A stretch of 64,000 nucleotides of DNA from Piscicola geometra (Eukaryota; Annelida; Clitellata; Hirudinida; Piscicolidae): the NCBI GenBank assembly GCA_943735955.1, contig OX030957.1, positions 11,181,100 to 11,245,099 of the forward strand, written 5' to 3'. Below are positions 47,101 to 64,000 of the stretch, piece after piece (the first letter of the stretch is position 1; every line of letters starts with the position of its first letter). The notes under the pieces were generated by a model. That model was not told the DNA's origin, searched no databases, and saw only the letters and a program-made list of their open reading frames with translations. Made by a program: the position numbers and the translations under genes.

Positions 47101-48410
47101 CATCATGGATGTATCCAGCCCCGAATAAAAAGGGGGCCGTTAGTATTTTAAAAATTAACCAAAAATTTTTTTGCAAAACAATGACAAAACTAATATGCTC
47201 ATTATTTATTGAAAACTTCATTTTTTATATTAGTCATATAAATCTTCATTATCATGTGTATTTACAATAAAAAAATGTCTTTCATGAAAAAGCTTCTGAG
47301 TGTTACTGGCAAACTTTGCAATGATATTTTTGATAAGTGTTTTTTTGTTTGCCTAACATGGCCAATCCATTACCGCTTCTAGCAGAATATTTTGAAATTA
47401 AACGGAGAACCAAAAATAATACCGTAATAAAAATGGTTATAGGCTTAACTATTTCTGTATAAGTTATATTCTTATAGGTAACTCATTCAAACAACAAAAG
47501 TTTTCAACATTTTGCTACTTAGTAAAATGTTTTTCCAAACTGTAAAAAGAGGGTGAAATCTGCCCTTCTTTGCTCCCTCCTTCTCCCCTTTGTTCCCTCT
47601 CGCTTCTTAAGTTTTGTTTCACAAGTTATATTTAAAACTTGCAATACTCATAATGGCATATTGAAAAAATATATTTAAAATATACCTTTTAAATTAGATC
47701 TAAAAAAATTTATTTCGAAAAAAACCTTTCATTGATATTGGAATGTTCAGAACTTCGAATATTTTTACCAAATAAATAATTTTTTCAAAGTTTATTGAAG
47801 TTTAATTTTGTCATGAATTCTTCATTCAATTTTTACTAAATATTATTTGAACTTTCCAGGAATCAATGAAGAACATCGGTCCATTATCTCAAATGTCTGA
47901 TTCAATCGAGTATAATAATTCTAAAAATTATGGAATGCTCAATATATTTATTAATGACTTTACTTACATATCTATCACGGAATCTCCAGCCTACGAAGTA
48001 TTCTATTGAATTTTTTTTTACTAGTTTATTAAATTTATGGTTTGTTAATTTTGATAAATACATTTAGAATTCAAATTAGTTAAAATTGAATTAATTTAAA
48101 TATTATTCACAAACAGTGGCAAGAATTCATCTCAGACATCGGAGGCATCATGGGATTGTACATTGGGTTCTCAATCCTCACTATTGTCGAATTCATTGAG
48201 CTCTTTGTGGACATTTTTCGTCTGACCACCATGAAAACCTGTACTATAAGAAAAAGCAAAAATAATGAGAGAGAGTCGTTCTTTAATGCAGCGATGCCTT
48301 TGCAAGTGAAAAAGGCCCGGCAAGAAAAGCTTCCTCCTTACGATGATCTTAATGCTCCGATTGAAAGTGTTTTTTCTGTAACAGCCCTTCCTACCAGTTC
48401 CTTTTGCTAA
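25996..48410 (+). CDS. degenerin/ENaC/ASIC-family cation channel subunit, 12 exons
   Basis: Exons: 25996-26134, 27763-27840, 27915-28202, 28262-28442, 28579-28697, 32037-32200, 36752-36865, 38141-38270, 40517-40595, 40957-41014, 47860-47997, 48117-48410. All introns are GT-AG, all phases match, and the joined 1782 nt encode 593 residues and a TAA. Family hallmarks appear in order: SHGIP gating motif (H37-G38), TM1 (about 50-70), KYLSY, FPAVTIC (95-101), GNCYVFN (241-247), GLSLTFN and HDP, LYGDC, CGC, PCSETFY and WP, then DIGG with TM2 and the GFS selectivity filter (513-515). Members are trimeric Na+-selective plasma-membrane channels gated by protons, peptides or stretch. It seems closest to cnidarian peptide-gated HyNaC types, but subfamily and ligand are inferred. 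The tail holds LPPYDDL (568-574). No disabling mutation is seen. Confidence 0.92.
26135..27762. other. channel intron 1, repeat relics
   Basis: Holds direct repeats of the AAAATGATAGGAACG type (26165, 26278, 26851, with a relative near 41615), a G-rich transposon end at 26386, and a hAT terminal fragment at 27615-27710. Confidence 0.5.
27615..27710 (-). mobile_element. solo end of the hAT element seen at 43640-44944
   Basis: CAGTGATTTTCCAGTTCGGA and the following TTTTTCAGTTCAAGTTC match the inverse of the right end of 43640-44944. The opposite end is absent. It lies about 50-150 bp before channel exon 2. Confidence 0.7.
27763..27840 (+). CDS. channel exon 2: first transmembrane segment
   Basis: Acceptor TATATTTAG, donor GTAAGC. 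Encodes SFKILMWLISTILCLVGLG and on to FNCYQL, which is the family's TM1 with the conserved Trp. Confidence 0.9.
27915..28202 (+). CDS. channel exon 3: start of extracellular domain
   Basis: Encodes SKYLSYDVNVAV and SFEFPAVTICNNNP (post-TM1 signature), then a variable Ser/Thr-rich stretch with several N-glycosylation sequons (for example NETT). Donor GTATTT. An internal GTAAGT at 27950-27955 could act as a cryptic donor. Confidence 0.92.
28262..28442 (+). CDS. channel exon 4
   Basis: Acceptor TTTTAACAG, donor GTATCT, phases 1 to 2. Contains INFGHLIFQLIFDCNFAGTS with the conserved CxFxGxxC cysteine pair (finger region). Confidence 0.85.
28579..28697 (+). CDS. channel exon 5: GNCYxFN motif
   Basis: Acceptor ATTTTCAG, donor GTGAAT. 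Encodes NEFDQYFNNYHGNCYVFNS, the family's yGNCytFN signature. Confidence 0.9.
28768..31953 (+). mobile_element. CCCG-rich hAT-like element (copy C) filling channel intron 5
   Basis: The left end, TAGAGGTCGGAACTGGACC, and the right end, ending GGTTCGATCTCTA, match copy B. The flanks TTCTGGAT (28760-28767) and TTCTGAAC (31954-31961) agree at 6 of 8 positions. The interior is interrupted by an unrelated repeat (about 29275-31795). Without the element, intron 5 would be about 150 bp. Confidence 0.65.
29510..31310. mobile_element. nested DNA-transposon relic, same family as 22646-24680
   Basis: Begins near CAGAGGCGCAAACAGC. It shares CCTTTCCATGAAGGTTGC, GAATTCTGAAAGCTCG and TATATACTGTGTCATGGC with 23.1-24.4 kb. 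It includes a sub-element starting TACCGTAAAATACCAATG near 30220. Confidence 0.5.
32037..32200 (+). CDS. channel exon 6: beta-ball region
   Basis: Encodes GLSLTFNLEQEEYIGELTE, SAGLRVVVHDPTRIAFPED and APNALTNIGVTI, matching the GLsltLn, aGv.v.iHdp and pg..t.i.v blocks. Donor GTTAGT, phase 0. Confidence 0.92.
32337..33105 (+). repeat. AT-rich minisatellite, about 16-bp unit, in channel intron 6
   Basis: Units of the type TTTATTTATATTAAA, with variants ending TTACA and a later TTATTACACTTATTTATATTA sub-array, over about 770 bp. Confidence 0.95.
33297..35548. mobile_element. DNA transposon with about 100-bp inverted ends and 8-bp target duplication
   Basis: Left end GGATGTTCTCGCCTGGAGAC, right end on the minus strand GGATGTTCTCGCTTGGAGAC. 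Similarity continues inward for about 100 bp and includes TTTGATTGGCCCAGCGTT. The flanks are an exact 8-bp duplication, AAAACCAC (33289-33296 and 35549-35556). No transposase frame is recognised. The superfamily is open, because hAT, P and Merlin all make duplications of about this size. It lies in channel intron 6. Confidence 0.8.
33549..33740 (-). mobile_element. LINE 3' end fragment inside the 33297-35548 element
   Basis: (CAATCAAAT)n followed by TTTCTATAGCGCTCTTTCC and CAAATTCAAGAGCGCT is the inverse of the 3' end at 56617-56792. The decayed RT C-terminus follows. Confidence 0.65.
35557..36751. other. remainder of channel intron 6
   Basis: AT-rich. A LINE 3' end fragment (-) sits at 35785-35840 (CAATCAATCAAACAAATTTC, TATAGCGCTC). 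Nothing else was recognised. Confidence 0.5.
36752..36865 (+). CDS. channel exon 7: PYGxC-type motif
   Basis: Acceptor TTTCAACTAAG. Encodes TKTSKLDGLYGDC, equivalent to the family's RL..PYG.C, and ends SSYTQK. The donor GTTTAG is weak but is required by phase, because the alternative GTATTT four bases downstream creates a stop at the junction. Confidence 0.85.
36910..38077 (+). mobile_element. piggyBac-like element filling channel intron 7
   Basis: TTAA flanks both ends (36906-36909 and 38078-38081). The left end is CCCTTGAAGTTTAAGGG, and the right end on the minus strand is CCCTTAAAACACCAACACGG. TTAA targets and CCCTT ends are typical of piggyBac. The interior carries decayed plus-strand fragments (QYMLSKSGRYDFKFC near 37295) that recall the transposase N-terminal catalytic core, and a Cys-rich remnant near 37750. 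The element starts 44 bp after exon 7 and ends 63 bp before exon 8. Confidence 0.8.
38141..38270 (+). CDS. channel exon 8: cysteine-rich thumb
   Basis: Acceptor AACTTCACAG, donor GTAAGA. Encodes SCIYTCLTKKIRETCGCVD and EPCSSHNHTQ, matching the YS...C...C......CgC pattern. Confidence 0.9.
38987..39058 (+). repeat. CTGTATAGACTGTATAGT minisatellite, locus 1
   Basis: About eight tandem nine-base half-units, CTGTATAGA or CTGTATAGT, in channel intron 8. The same unit is found at 48840-49012. Confidence 0.9.
39111..40180 (-). mobile_element. hAT-like element in channel intron 8
   Basis: The ends are TAGAGCTGTTCC and, on the minus strand, TAGAGCTGTGCT. The flanks GATGTTAT and ACAGTTAT agree at 5 of 8. 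Subterminal zones are rich in TTAACG and TTAATCG words. A minus-strand hAT C-terminal fragment lies at 39499-39573. Confidence 0.6.
39499..39573 (-). pseudogene. hAT transposase C-terminal fragment
   Basis: The minus-strand frame reads LSSPASTVPCERLFSLSRHI and ends in a stop. This is the hATC signature (S.P.S...ERLFS). Confidence 0.65.
40517..40595 (+). CDS. channel exon 9: CxxPC region
   Basis: Acceptor ATTACAG, donor GTGAGT. Encodes ICLKKVMNWYEEDNNICTK and VCTVPCS, the C.C..PC block. Confidence 0.88.
40631..40870. mobile_element. MITE in channel intron 9 (TACCGTAAAATACCA ends)
   Basis: A 15-bp perfect inverted repeat, TACCGTAAAATACCA, bounds 240 bp, with TA at each edge as in Tc1/mariner-like MITEs. 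A second copy start lies near 30220. Without it intron 9 would be about 120 bp. Confidence 0.75.
40957..41014 (+). CDS. channel exon 10: ETFY...WP block
   Basis: Acceptor ACTTGCAG, donor GTAATA. Encodes ETFYDPVISSEIWPATEHL, matching the family's PC.E..Y....S...WPs. At 58 nt it is found only by phase and motif. Confidence 0.88.
41015..43239. other. first part of channel intron 10
   Basis: AT-rich, with a duplicated block (about 41140-41210 and 41215-41290, GAAACGATATAAAAAT) and a CAGTGCAGCTCAAAATGATA sequence at 41603 that resembles a Tc1/mariner end. No coding exon was found, and phase does not require one. Confidence 0.5.
43240..43620. repeat. dispersed repeat with internal 20-bp minisatellite
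   Basis: TCTGATGGTTAATCCAATAT with AATAATGATCGAGCTG recurs at 57961-58110. ATCCGCCAAAGCGGTGC recurs at 61300. Between them lie about eight copies of AAATTTAGACAAAAATGCTT (43398-43552). Confidence 0.7.
43640..44944 (+). mobile_element. hAT element with target duplication in channel intron 10
   Basis: The left end is CAGTGTTGTTCCAGTTAACT, and the right end on the minus strand is CAGTAATTTTCCAGTTCGGA. The flanks ATCCAGAC (43632-43639) and ATCAAGAC (44945-44952) agree at 7 of 8. Subterminal arrays of AACTGTAACT occur on both sides. A transposase remnant lies inside (44240-44582). Confidence 0.8.
44240..44582 (+). pseudogene. hAT transposase central-domain fragment
   Basis: With one stop, the frame reads FVISMDCWNKKGLTLSCLGI and SVSHPHTREMLALKLL. 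This resembles the hAT/ZBED catalytic region (tDcWt.kG.t..ylgIsa...HPHtge.iA). The DDE set is not complete. Confidence 0.7.
45204..46165 (+). repeat. (ATATA)n pentamer microsatellite, about 960 bp
   Basis: Nearly uninterrupted ATAAT/ATATA pentamers, with a degenerate 3' part after about 46000. All long frames on the minus strand here are repeat artefacts. Confidence 0.97.
46166..46635. other. channel intron 10, unrecognised open frame
   Basis: A 68-codon plus-strand frame (46304-46510) has no recognisable domain. It lies in repeat-rich intron and is probably a transposon relic. Confidence 0.35.
46636..46805 (+). repeat. tandem duplication of an approximately 85-bp unit
   Basis: CCGAGACGGACGAATGCCAG and CATTTCATCTTAGGCAACTA (or CGTTTCATCTTAGGC) occur twice in order. 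Confidence 0.85.
46849..47010 (+). repeat. dispersed repeat, also at 63815-64000 (-)
   Basis: TTATTAATTATACTACTTGC, then ATGAAACTGTAGTGCA and ATCAGTTTTTCAAT, match the inverse of the window's right edge. Confidence 0.75.
47011..47859. other. end of channel intron 10
   Basis: AT-rich, no recognised element. Confidence 0.5.
47860..47997 (+). CDS. channel exon 11: pre-TM2 segment
   Basis: Acceptor ACTTTCCAG, donor GTATTC, phase 0 to 0. Encodes NYGMLNIFINDFTYISITES and PAYE, equivalent to the kvniyf.dl.y..i.e.paY block. Confidence 0.9.
48117..48410 (+). CDS. channel exon 12: TM2, selectivity filter and cytoplasmic tail
   Basis: Acceptor CACAAACAG. Encodes WQEFISDIGGIMGLYIGFSI and LTIVEFIELFVDIF, the TM2 signature with GFS filter. 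A basic tail follows with LPPYDDL at 48330-48350, then the TAA stop at 48408-48410. The minus-strand frame across this exon is a shadow. Confidence 0.95.
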   Translation, partial: WQEFISDIGGIMGLYIGFSILTIVEFIELFVDIFRLTTMKTCTIRKSKNNERESFFNAAMPLQVKKARQEKLPPYDDLNAPIESVFSVTALPTSSFC

Positions 48411-48839
48411 GGTCATTTTTTCTAAACTCACAGAATAAGATTGACAATTGCCATCACGTGAGAATGATATAATACAAGGTATGAAAGAACTGAACAATGG
48501 TTCTTACAAACTTAAAAACTATTCTTTTCTTAAAAATTTCTTAAATGTTTTCATTTTAAAGATTTTCTTACATAATTGAATATGACAGAAGGAAATTCAG
48601 AGTTGATAATGAAATATGAATGTGATTTCTTTTATTTGATTTTCTTGAAAGATTTTTTTCAAGTAAGTTCCGTAGGGTGAATTAATCACATAATTGCACA
48701 CTTATTTTGTCGTTTTTTGTTGTTTTTTTCGCACTTGAAATTAAATATTTAGACACTCGTTCTTTAAAAAAAACAATTTTTAACTTTTGTTAGTTTTAAA
48801 AGATTTTTTAATACCTAAAAAAATTGAATAATTGGCTAC
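48411..48839. other. 3' flank of the channel gene
   Basis: Probable 3' untranslated region. I see no canonical AATAAA in this stretch. Confidence 0.4.
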
Positions 48840-49012
48840 AATACTGTATAGACTGTAGAGTCTGTATAGACTGTATAGTCTGTATAGATTGTATAGACTG
48901 TTTAGATTGTATAGACTGTTTAGATTCTATAGACTGTATAGTCTGCATAGACTGTATAGTCTGTATAGACTGTATAGTCTGTATAAACTGTATAGTCTGT
49001 ATAGACTGTATG
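48840..49012 (+). repeat. CTGTATAGACTGTATAGT minisatellite, locus 2
   Basis: About 19 nine-base half-units, the same unit as 38987-39058. It produces an artefactual CIDCIVCIDC frame. Confidence 0.92.
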
Positions 49013-49021
49013 TTTTTATCT

Positions 49022-49560
49022 TATTTTCAAAACTACCAAGTGTTTTTTGAAGATAGATTTTTCAGCTCACTGAAACAAATTGATAAACTTCAAAGAGGAG
49101 ATTATGGGTACTGTGGGACAGCAAGGTCCAACAGAATAGGAAAATGTCCAGTTATGTTAATACTTAGCATTGCTAAGTACACAGTTGAAAAAACTTCTAG
49201 GAGTTCTTTTGATTATAAACTGGAAAAAGCATCCAATAGTAAGCGATTTAATTGCAATGATGACGTTCTAGTTTATATCATAAGAAAGGTCAAGGGCATC
49301 AATCCAGTTGTTTCATGTCAACGATAGGTATAAACAAAAGAAAAAAAAATGCATACTGATACGCCACTCTTCCGCCAGTAGTGAAAGGCCCAAAAGTGGC
49401 AAACCTTCAAAAAGACGAGTGCCAAGCCCTATTGTGTTCGATAAGCTAGAAAATTTCAGCAGAAAAGCAAACCAGATGCGATCTTTGCAAAAGAACACAA
49501 CTAGAATATGTGAAAATGCTTGAAAACCTTTTATACAAAACATAAGAATTAAGTTTTTAT
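49022..49560 (+). pseudogene. piggyBac-derived transposase C-terminal part
   Basis: The frame reads FFEDRFFSSLKQIDKLQ and YGYCGTARSNRIGKCP. This matches the piggyBac DNfFts..L...L...g..atGTvR.nR.g.P block. After a frame change, RCDLCKRTQLEYV resembles the start of its C-terminal Cys-rich domain. Early catalytic motifs are missing. It lies between the two convergent genes, downstream of the minisatellite. Confidence 0.7.
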
Positions 49561-50787
49561 TCCTAATTTCATTTTAAACTAATTTTATTTTAATATTTAA
49601 GAGATAAAAATATTGAAAAACAATTTTTAATTTTTAAAATAACAAATCACTTGATTCATTGTTTAATTTGACTATTCCCGTTCATGCTCGGTGTTCCATT
49701 ATTGGAACATTTACATTTTTGGTTCTAGACAGAATACTTTTCATCCTATCGAAGTTTTTTTTCTTTTTTAATCAATTGATTGTATTGTAAAATAGAAATT
49801 GTAAAAATAAATAAAATAAAAAAATCTAGCAAAAATGGGTAAAGTAAAATTATTAAATTTGGAAGACTCATAGCCTGAAGCCCAGTCATAACACTACATC
49901 TGGAATTATATAAAAACGTATTGGAACGAAAAGCGTATAAATCAATTTTTGGATAGCGCAAACGTCATATTTATTTAAAAAAGAAAAATATGAAAAAAAA
50001 GAAGTTTTAGACAAGATAAACTAAAAAGACTTGAAACTAGTTTAGATTCGACATTCATTTAATAATCTCATAATTGTTACTTTGATTAGTTCAAAATAAC
50101 ACATAAACAATAAATAAATATTAAATTATGACAGTGGTTCAAACAGAGTTCGTAAGATCATTTAGAAATCATAAGGCTGCAAACCTAAATATTAAGTAAA
50201 AACGGAAAAATAACATGTTTATTTGAGTTTATTTATTTTATAAAATATAATTATATTATAAACTGGGTGAGCGTCTGAAAAGAATTTGGTTATAAGTGAA
50301 TAAAAATAGAAAAAATAGATAGAATTGCAATGATTTTATAAATTGATTCGTTAAAAGAGAAAACCAAATATAAAATAAAATGATAAAAACGTGTTAGGAA
50401 GTATAATAGTAATTTGAAAATGGCTTCTGAAATAAATAAATGAATAACTAGAAACAAGCAGCATTTCTATAAAAATTTTTAATGACAACTGCAACCAAAA
50501 AGCATTTTTGAAACGGCTTTATCAATGTCATTAACAGAGTTGAGGTTATGAAGATTATATTTAACTACGAGAGTCCAGCACCCAAGGCACTACCTCCAAG
50601 TCTTGAAACGCATCACCAATGCACTCTATACCAGTATAAACCAACGCACAAAAACACACCAAGTCACTACATAACATCGCATCACAGTACAAAACAGCCA
50701 AAAAACACCTCTGATCTCTACAACAACACATCACACACCAAAACAATCTCTTCATCCCCTTGGCCCACTACATCATTTGAAGAGGGG
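49561..50787. other. intergenic/3' region of the WD-repeat gene
   Basis: The part next to 50788 is G/T-rich on the minus strand and is probably that gene's 3' untranslated region. The rest is AT-rich without recognised elements. Confidence 0.45.
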
Positions 50788-61035
<10,248 letters not shown>

Positions 61036-61597
61036 CTGATGGAGAAAAAAAGAGTATGAAACAGTAAGAAAAATACCTTCAGTGAATAAAATTCGTGGTT
61101 GAAATGAACACAGGGAAACGCAATACATAAGACGCACTTTTTGACATCTCAACTTCAGTTTCAGAAGCCCTATTCTTGAAGTTTCATGGTTTAACAAAAA
61201 TGAGAACCAGACAAGGGTAAACTGTTAGCAGTTGAAAGCTTCTAAAGCTTTGATATCAAAATAAATCTTTTATACACCAATTTCTATTTGGATCATATCC
61301 GCCAAAGCGGTGCAGACGGTGATAGGACCACACTAAATGCCACTCATCCATAGCGTAGAGGAAACATGCTAATATATATAGTTGTGAAATAAAAACACAG
61401 AACTGAAACTAAATATATAAAGCAATATACAAAAATAACACACAGAACAAAAAACATACAGATTATACATTAACATGGCAATATTCCAAAATAAGATGCA
61501 TAGCATACAGCTTACAAAACAAACGGTATATCTAGGAATATTCTAAAACAACATAAAGAATATACATAAAGTATAAATAGCAATATTCCAAAATAAA
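61036..61597. other. WD-repeat gene intron, unrecognised
   Basis: Contains ATCCGCCAAAGCGGTGC (about 61297-61315), shared with 43577. No further exon was recognised, so the gene's 5' part is further away or outside the window. Confidence 0.45.
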
Positions 61598-62230
<633 letters not shown>

Positions 62231-62235
62231 AGACA

Positions 62236-63395
62236 CTAGAGGTCGGACCGGGTACTCGCGGGTACCTGCGGAACTCACGCGGGAACGGGAATGAAAATTA
62301 ATTTCGGGACGGGAAAAGTCGGGAACCGGGAAGAGGTTTTCGGGACGGGAACGGGAATCAATATTCAAATCGTGAACGGGAAAAATCGGGAACGGGAATC
62401 AACTTTTAAATCGGGAACGGGAAGCAACTTTTAAATAAGGAACGGGAATAAAAGTTATTAGGAGTGGATTCTTTAACAATTATACTTCAGCAAACTTCTA
62501 AGTATGGAAATCTCTATTTTATCGATACTCCGTACTTAAAATAAGTTTTAAATGGAATGGAAATGTATAACGAAGCCACCAGTGTTATTTTCGTAACGAA
62601 AACGAAAACGACAATTCTGAATAATCGTTCCACGAAAACGAAAATAAAAACTAAATTTATTTTCAAAACGAAAATTAAATAAATTTCAAAGTATGCCAAA
62701 AGATGTAAATGTATAGTTGATATAAAAAATATATGTCTATGTTATAAACATTATTTTTAGGTTTTATGAAAGTAGCGCCATTTATAAAACGTTATTTTAT
62801 TACCGCTTCGCTTTGTCAATAAAATTATCACTTATTTTAATTGTAAATTTGTTTTTCTATTTCAAATTTGTTATTACTAAATAATTTACGTACTCAATTC
62901 TTATAATATTTCAATTGACTGTTAATTTTTAAACTCATTTGTTGTTAATATACAGTTCTATTTTACTGTTTCATTTGATGATCAATTAATTTTTTTTAGA
63001 TATAAAAAAAAGTGTTCAAAGTTGTAAATTAATATAATTTCAAAACTAAAATGAAAATAAAAACTTTAATTATTTTTAAAACTGAAACAAAAATAAAAAA
63101 TTTAATTATTTTCAAAACGAAAACGAAAATAAAAACTATAATTATTTTCTGAAACGAAAATAACACTGGAAGCCACCATTGCGTTGTCAAAATCAAAATC
63201 TCTAACACTACATTTGAAGTTGTTATGGCGAGTCCAAATAATAGGGAAATTAGAACAAATGGGTGATAATGACAACATGTCAGATGAAATCAAACTGGTC
63301 AGTTATATTATTTGTATTTTATAAATTCATACTTTGAAGTTGATTTATTAATTTCCAGTTGAATGCTCAATTGATCATTTGACTAAAAAAGATGC
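62236..63395 (-). mobile_element. CCCG-rich hAT-like element (copy E)
   Basis: The plus strand starts TAGAGGTCGGACCGGGTACT, followed by inverse CGGGAACGGG repeats. It then runs through AATACTCCG-type sequence and the inverse of 15551-15740. The far end is lost near the SINE. It is interrupted by the MITE 62580-63168. Confidence 0.7.
62580..63168. mobile_element. MITE with perfect 8-bp target duplication, nested in copy E
   Basis: A 15-bp identical inverted end, CAGTGTTATTTTCGT, is flanked by the exact duplication GAAGCCAC (62572-62579 and 63169-63176). The interior is rich in AACGAAAACG words and non-coding. The CAGTG end and 8-bp duplication fit a non-autonomous hAT. Confidence 0.88.
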
Positions 63396-63397
63396 TC

Positions 63398-63604
63398 AGT
63401 AATAATAATAATGACGAGCATTATTATAGTGGCTTATAACCCGAACGGGCTTCCAGGCCACTTAGACTGCATATTTTCATTTGCGCATTTGGGTTACTAG
63501 GGCATTGGTTGCACTTGAACCTAGGACCTTTCATTATTGGTCAAACCGAGACTCGTTGCCGACTCAGCTACCCGTTCACCCACTCAGCTACCCGTTCACC
63601 CATT
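63398..63604 (-). repeat. tRNA-derived SINE, near full length
   Basis: The minus strand reads GGGTGAACGGGTAGCTGAGT (present twice in tandem), then a B-box-like AGGTTCAAGTGC. The body follows (CCCAAATGCGCAAATG, AAGTGGCCTGGAAGCCCG, GGGTTATAAGCCACT), with an (ATT)n tail. Partial relatives are at 13146, 50938 and 56366. Confidence 0.75.
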
Positions 63605-63814
63605 GATCTTATTCATATGGCAGCATTTCTGTTGCATCCTCCAGTATAAAAAAATAATATTAAAAAAGGCTGGCCAATCAAACTACTCCCAAAGCTATAA
63701 ACTCATAGAGGGAGGTTGCTCAAGATGAACCAGTTTCTAAGATGGAACGAGCTTTCTTACAGGCATGCGATGTTGAAAATATTTTTTTAAATGTTAGTTT
63801 CGTTTCTGAAAGTT

Positions 63815-64000
63815 GCTTTATTCAATTATAATAATTGAAAAACTGATTTCTAGAAAAATAGTTAAAAAGTTAGAAGAGAACGTTTTGTTTTTTTTCTTCA
63901 CATCCGAAGAAGTATATTTTGAATTTTATTATATTAATCAGATAATGCACTACAGTTTCATTTTGTGCAAGTAGTATAATTAATAATTTAGTGATTAGTT
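63815..64000 (-). repeat. dispersed repeat running off the window, also at 46849-47010
   Basis: The inverse reads ACTAATCACTAAATTATTAA and TATACTACTTGC, matching 46849-47010. Confidence 0.75.

Noticed and set aside
48171..48497. 108-codon minus-strand frame
   Set aside because: Shadow of channel exon 12.

Overview
The window is AT-rich invertebrate nuclear DNA. It has split genes with GT-AG introns, five or more LINE lineages, a tRNA-derived SINE, hAT and piggyBac relics, MITEs and very long microsatellites. The channel gene described below looks like a degenerin/ENaC subunit of the kind found in cnidarians and other early-branching animals. The species and phylum cannot be fixed from sequence alone. 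Nothing bacterial is present.

Two multi-exon genes can be read confidently by joining exons through splice sites and codon phase. (1) On the + strand, 25996-48410, a complete-looking 12-exon degenerin/ENaC/ASIC-family cation-channel subunit encodes 593 residues with every splice phase compatible. It has the N-terminal HG motif, TM1, the FPAVTIC motif, the GNCYxFN motif, a cysteine-rich extracellular domain, and TM2 with DIGG and a GxS filter. Its cytoplasmic tail carries an LPPYDDL motif that resembles the ENaC PY motif. (2) On the - strand, 61035-50788, the last six exons of a WD-repeat (NWD1/NWD2-like) protein encode 256 residues ending at a stop. The two genes converge tail to tail about 2.4 kb apart, and that gap holds a minisatellite and a piggyBac relic. 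Two further - strand exon candidates (10627-10924 and 20323-20466) are not assigned.

Layout. 1-2.4 kb: SINE end, degenerate TTAGGG-like repeats, unrecognised AT-rich DNA. 2.5-3.8 kb: a bounded hAT element. 4.4-9.8 kb: (GTAT)n arrays holding two copies of the same LINE. 10-16.3 kb: (CA)n arrays, a LINE mosaic and a hAT-like element that splits a (CA)n tract. 16.7-19.3 kb: a large inverted-repeat element. 19.4-25 kb: DNA-transposon and LTR relics. 26-48.4 kb: the channel gene. 49-50.8 kb: intergenic. 50.8-61 kb: WD-repeat exons separated by introns full of nested LINEs, SINEs and microsatellites. 61.6-64 kb: (TAG)n, a hAT-like element with a MITE nested in it, a SINE and a dispersed repeat.

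The main structural theme is that channel-gene introns appear to have been short (about 60-150 bp). Several were enlarged by single DNA transposons whose inverted ends and target duplications can still be read. I found no evidence of a new multi-gene system. The most notable items are the channel gene with its PY-like tail, the transposon-built introns, a SINE tail that abuts and appears to supply a splice acceptor, and LINE copies embedded in (CATA)n arrays.
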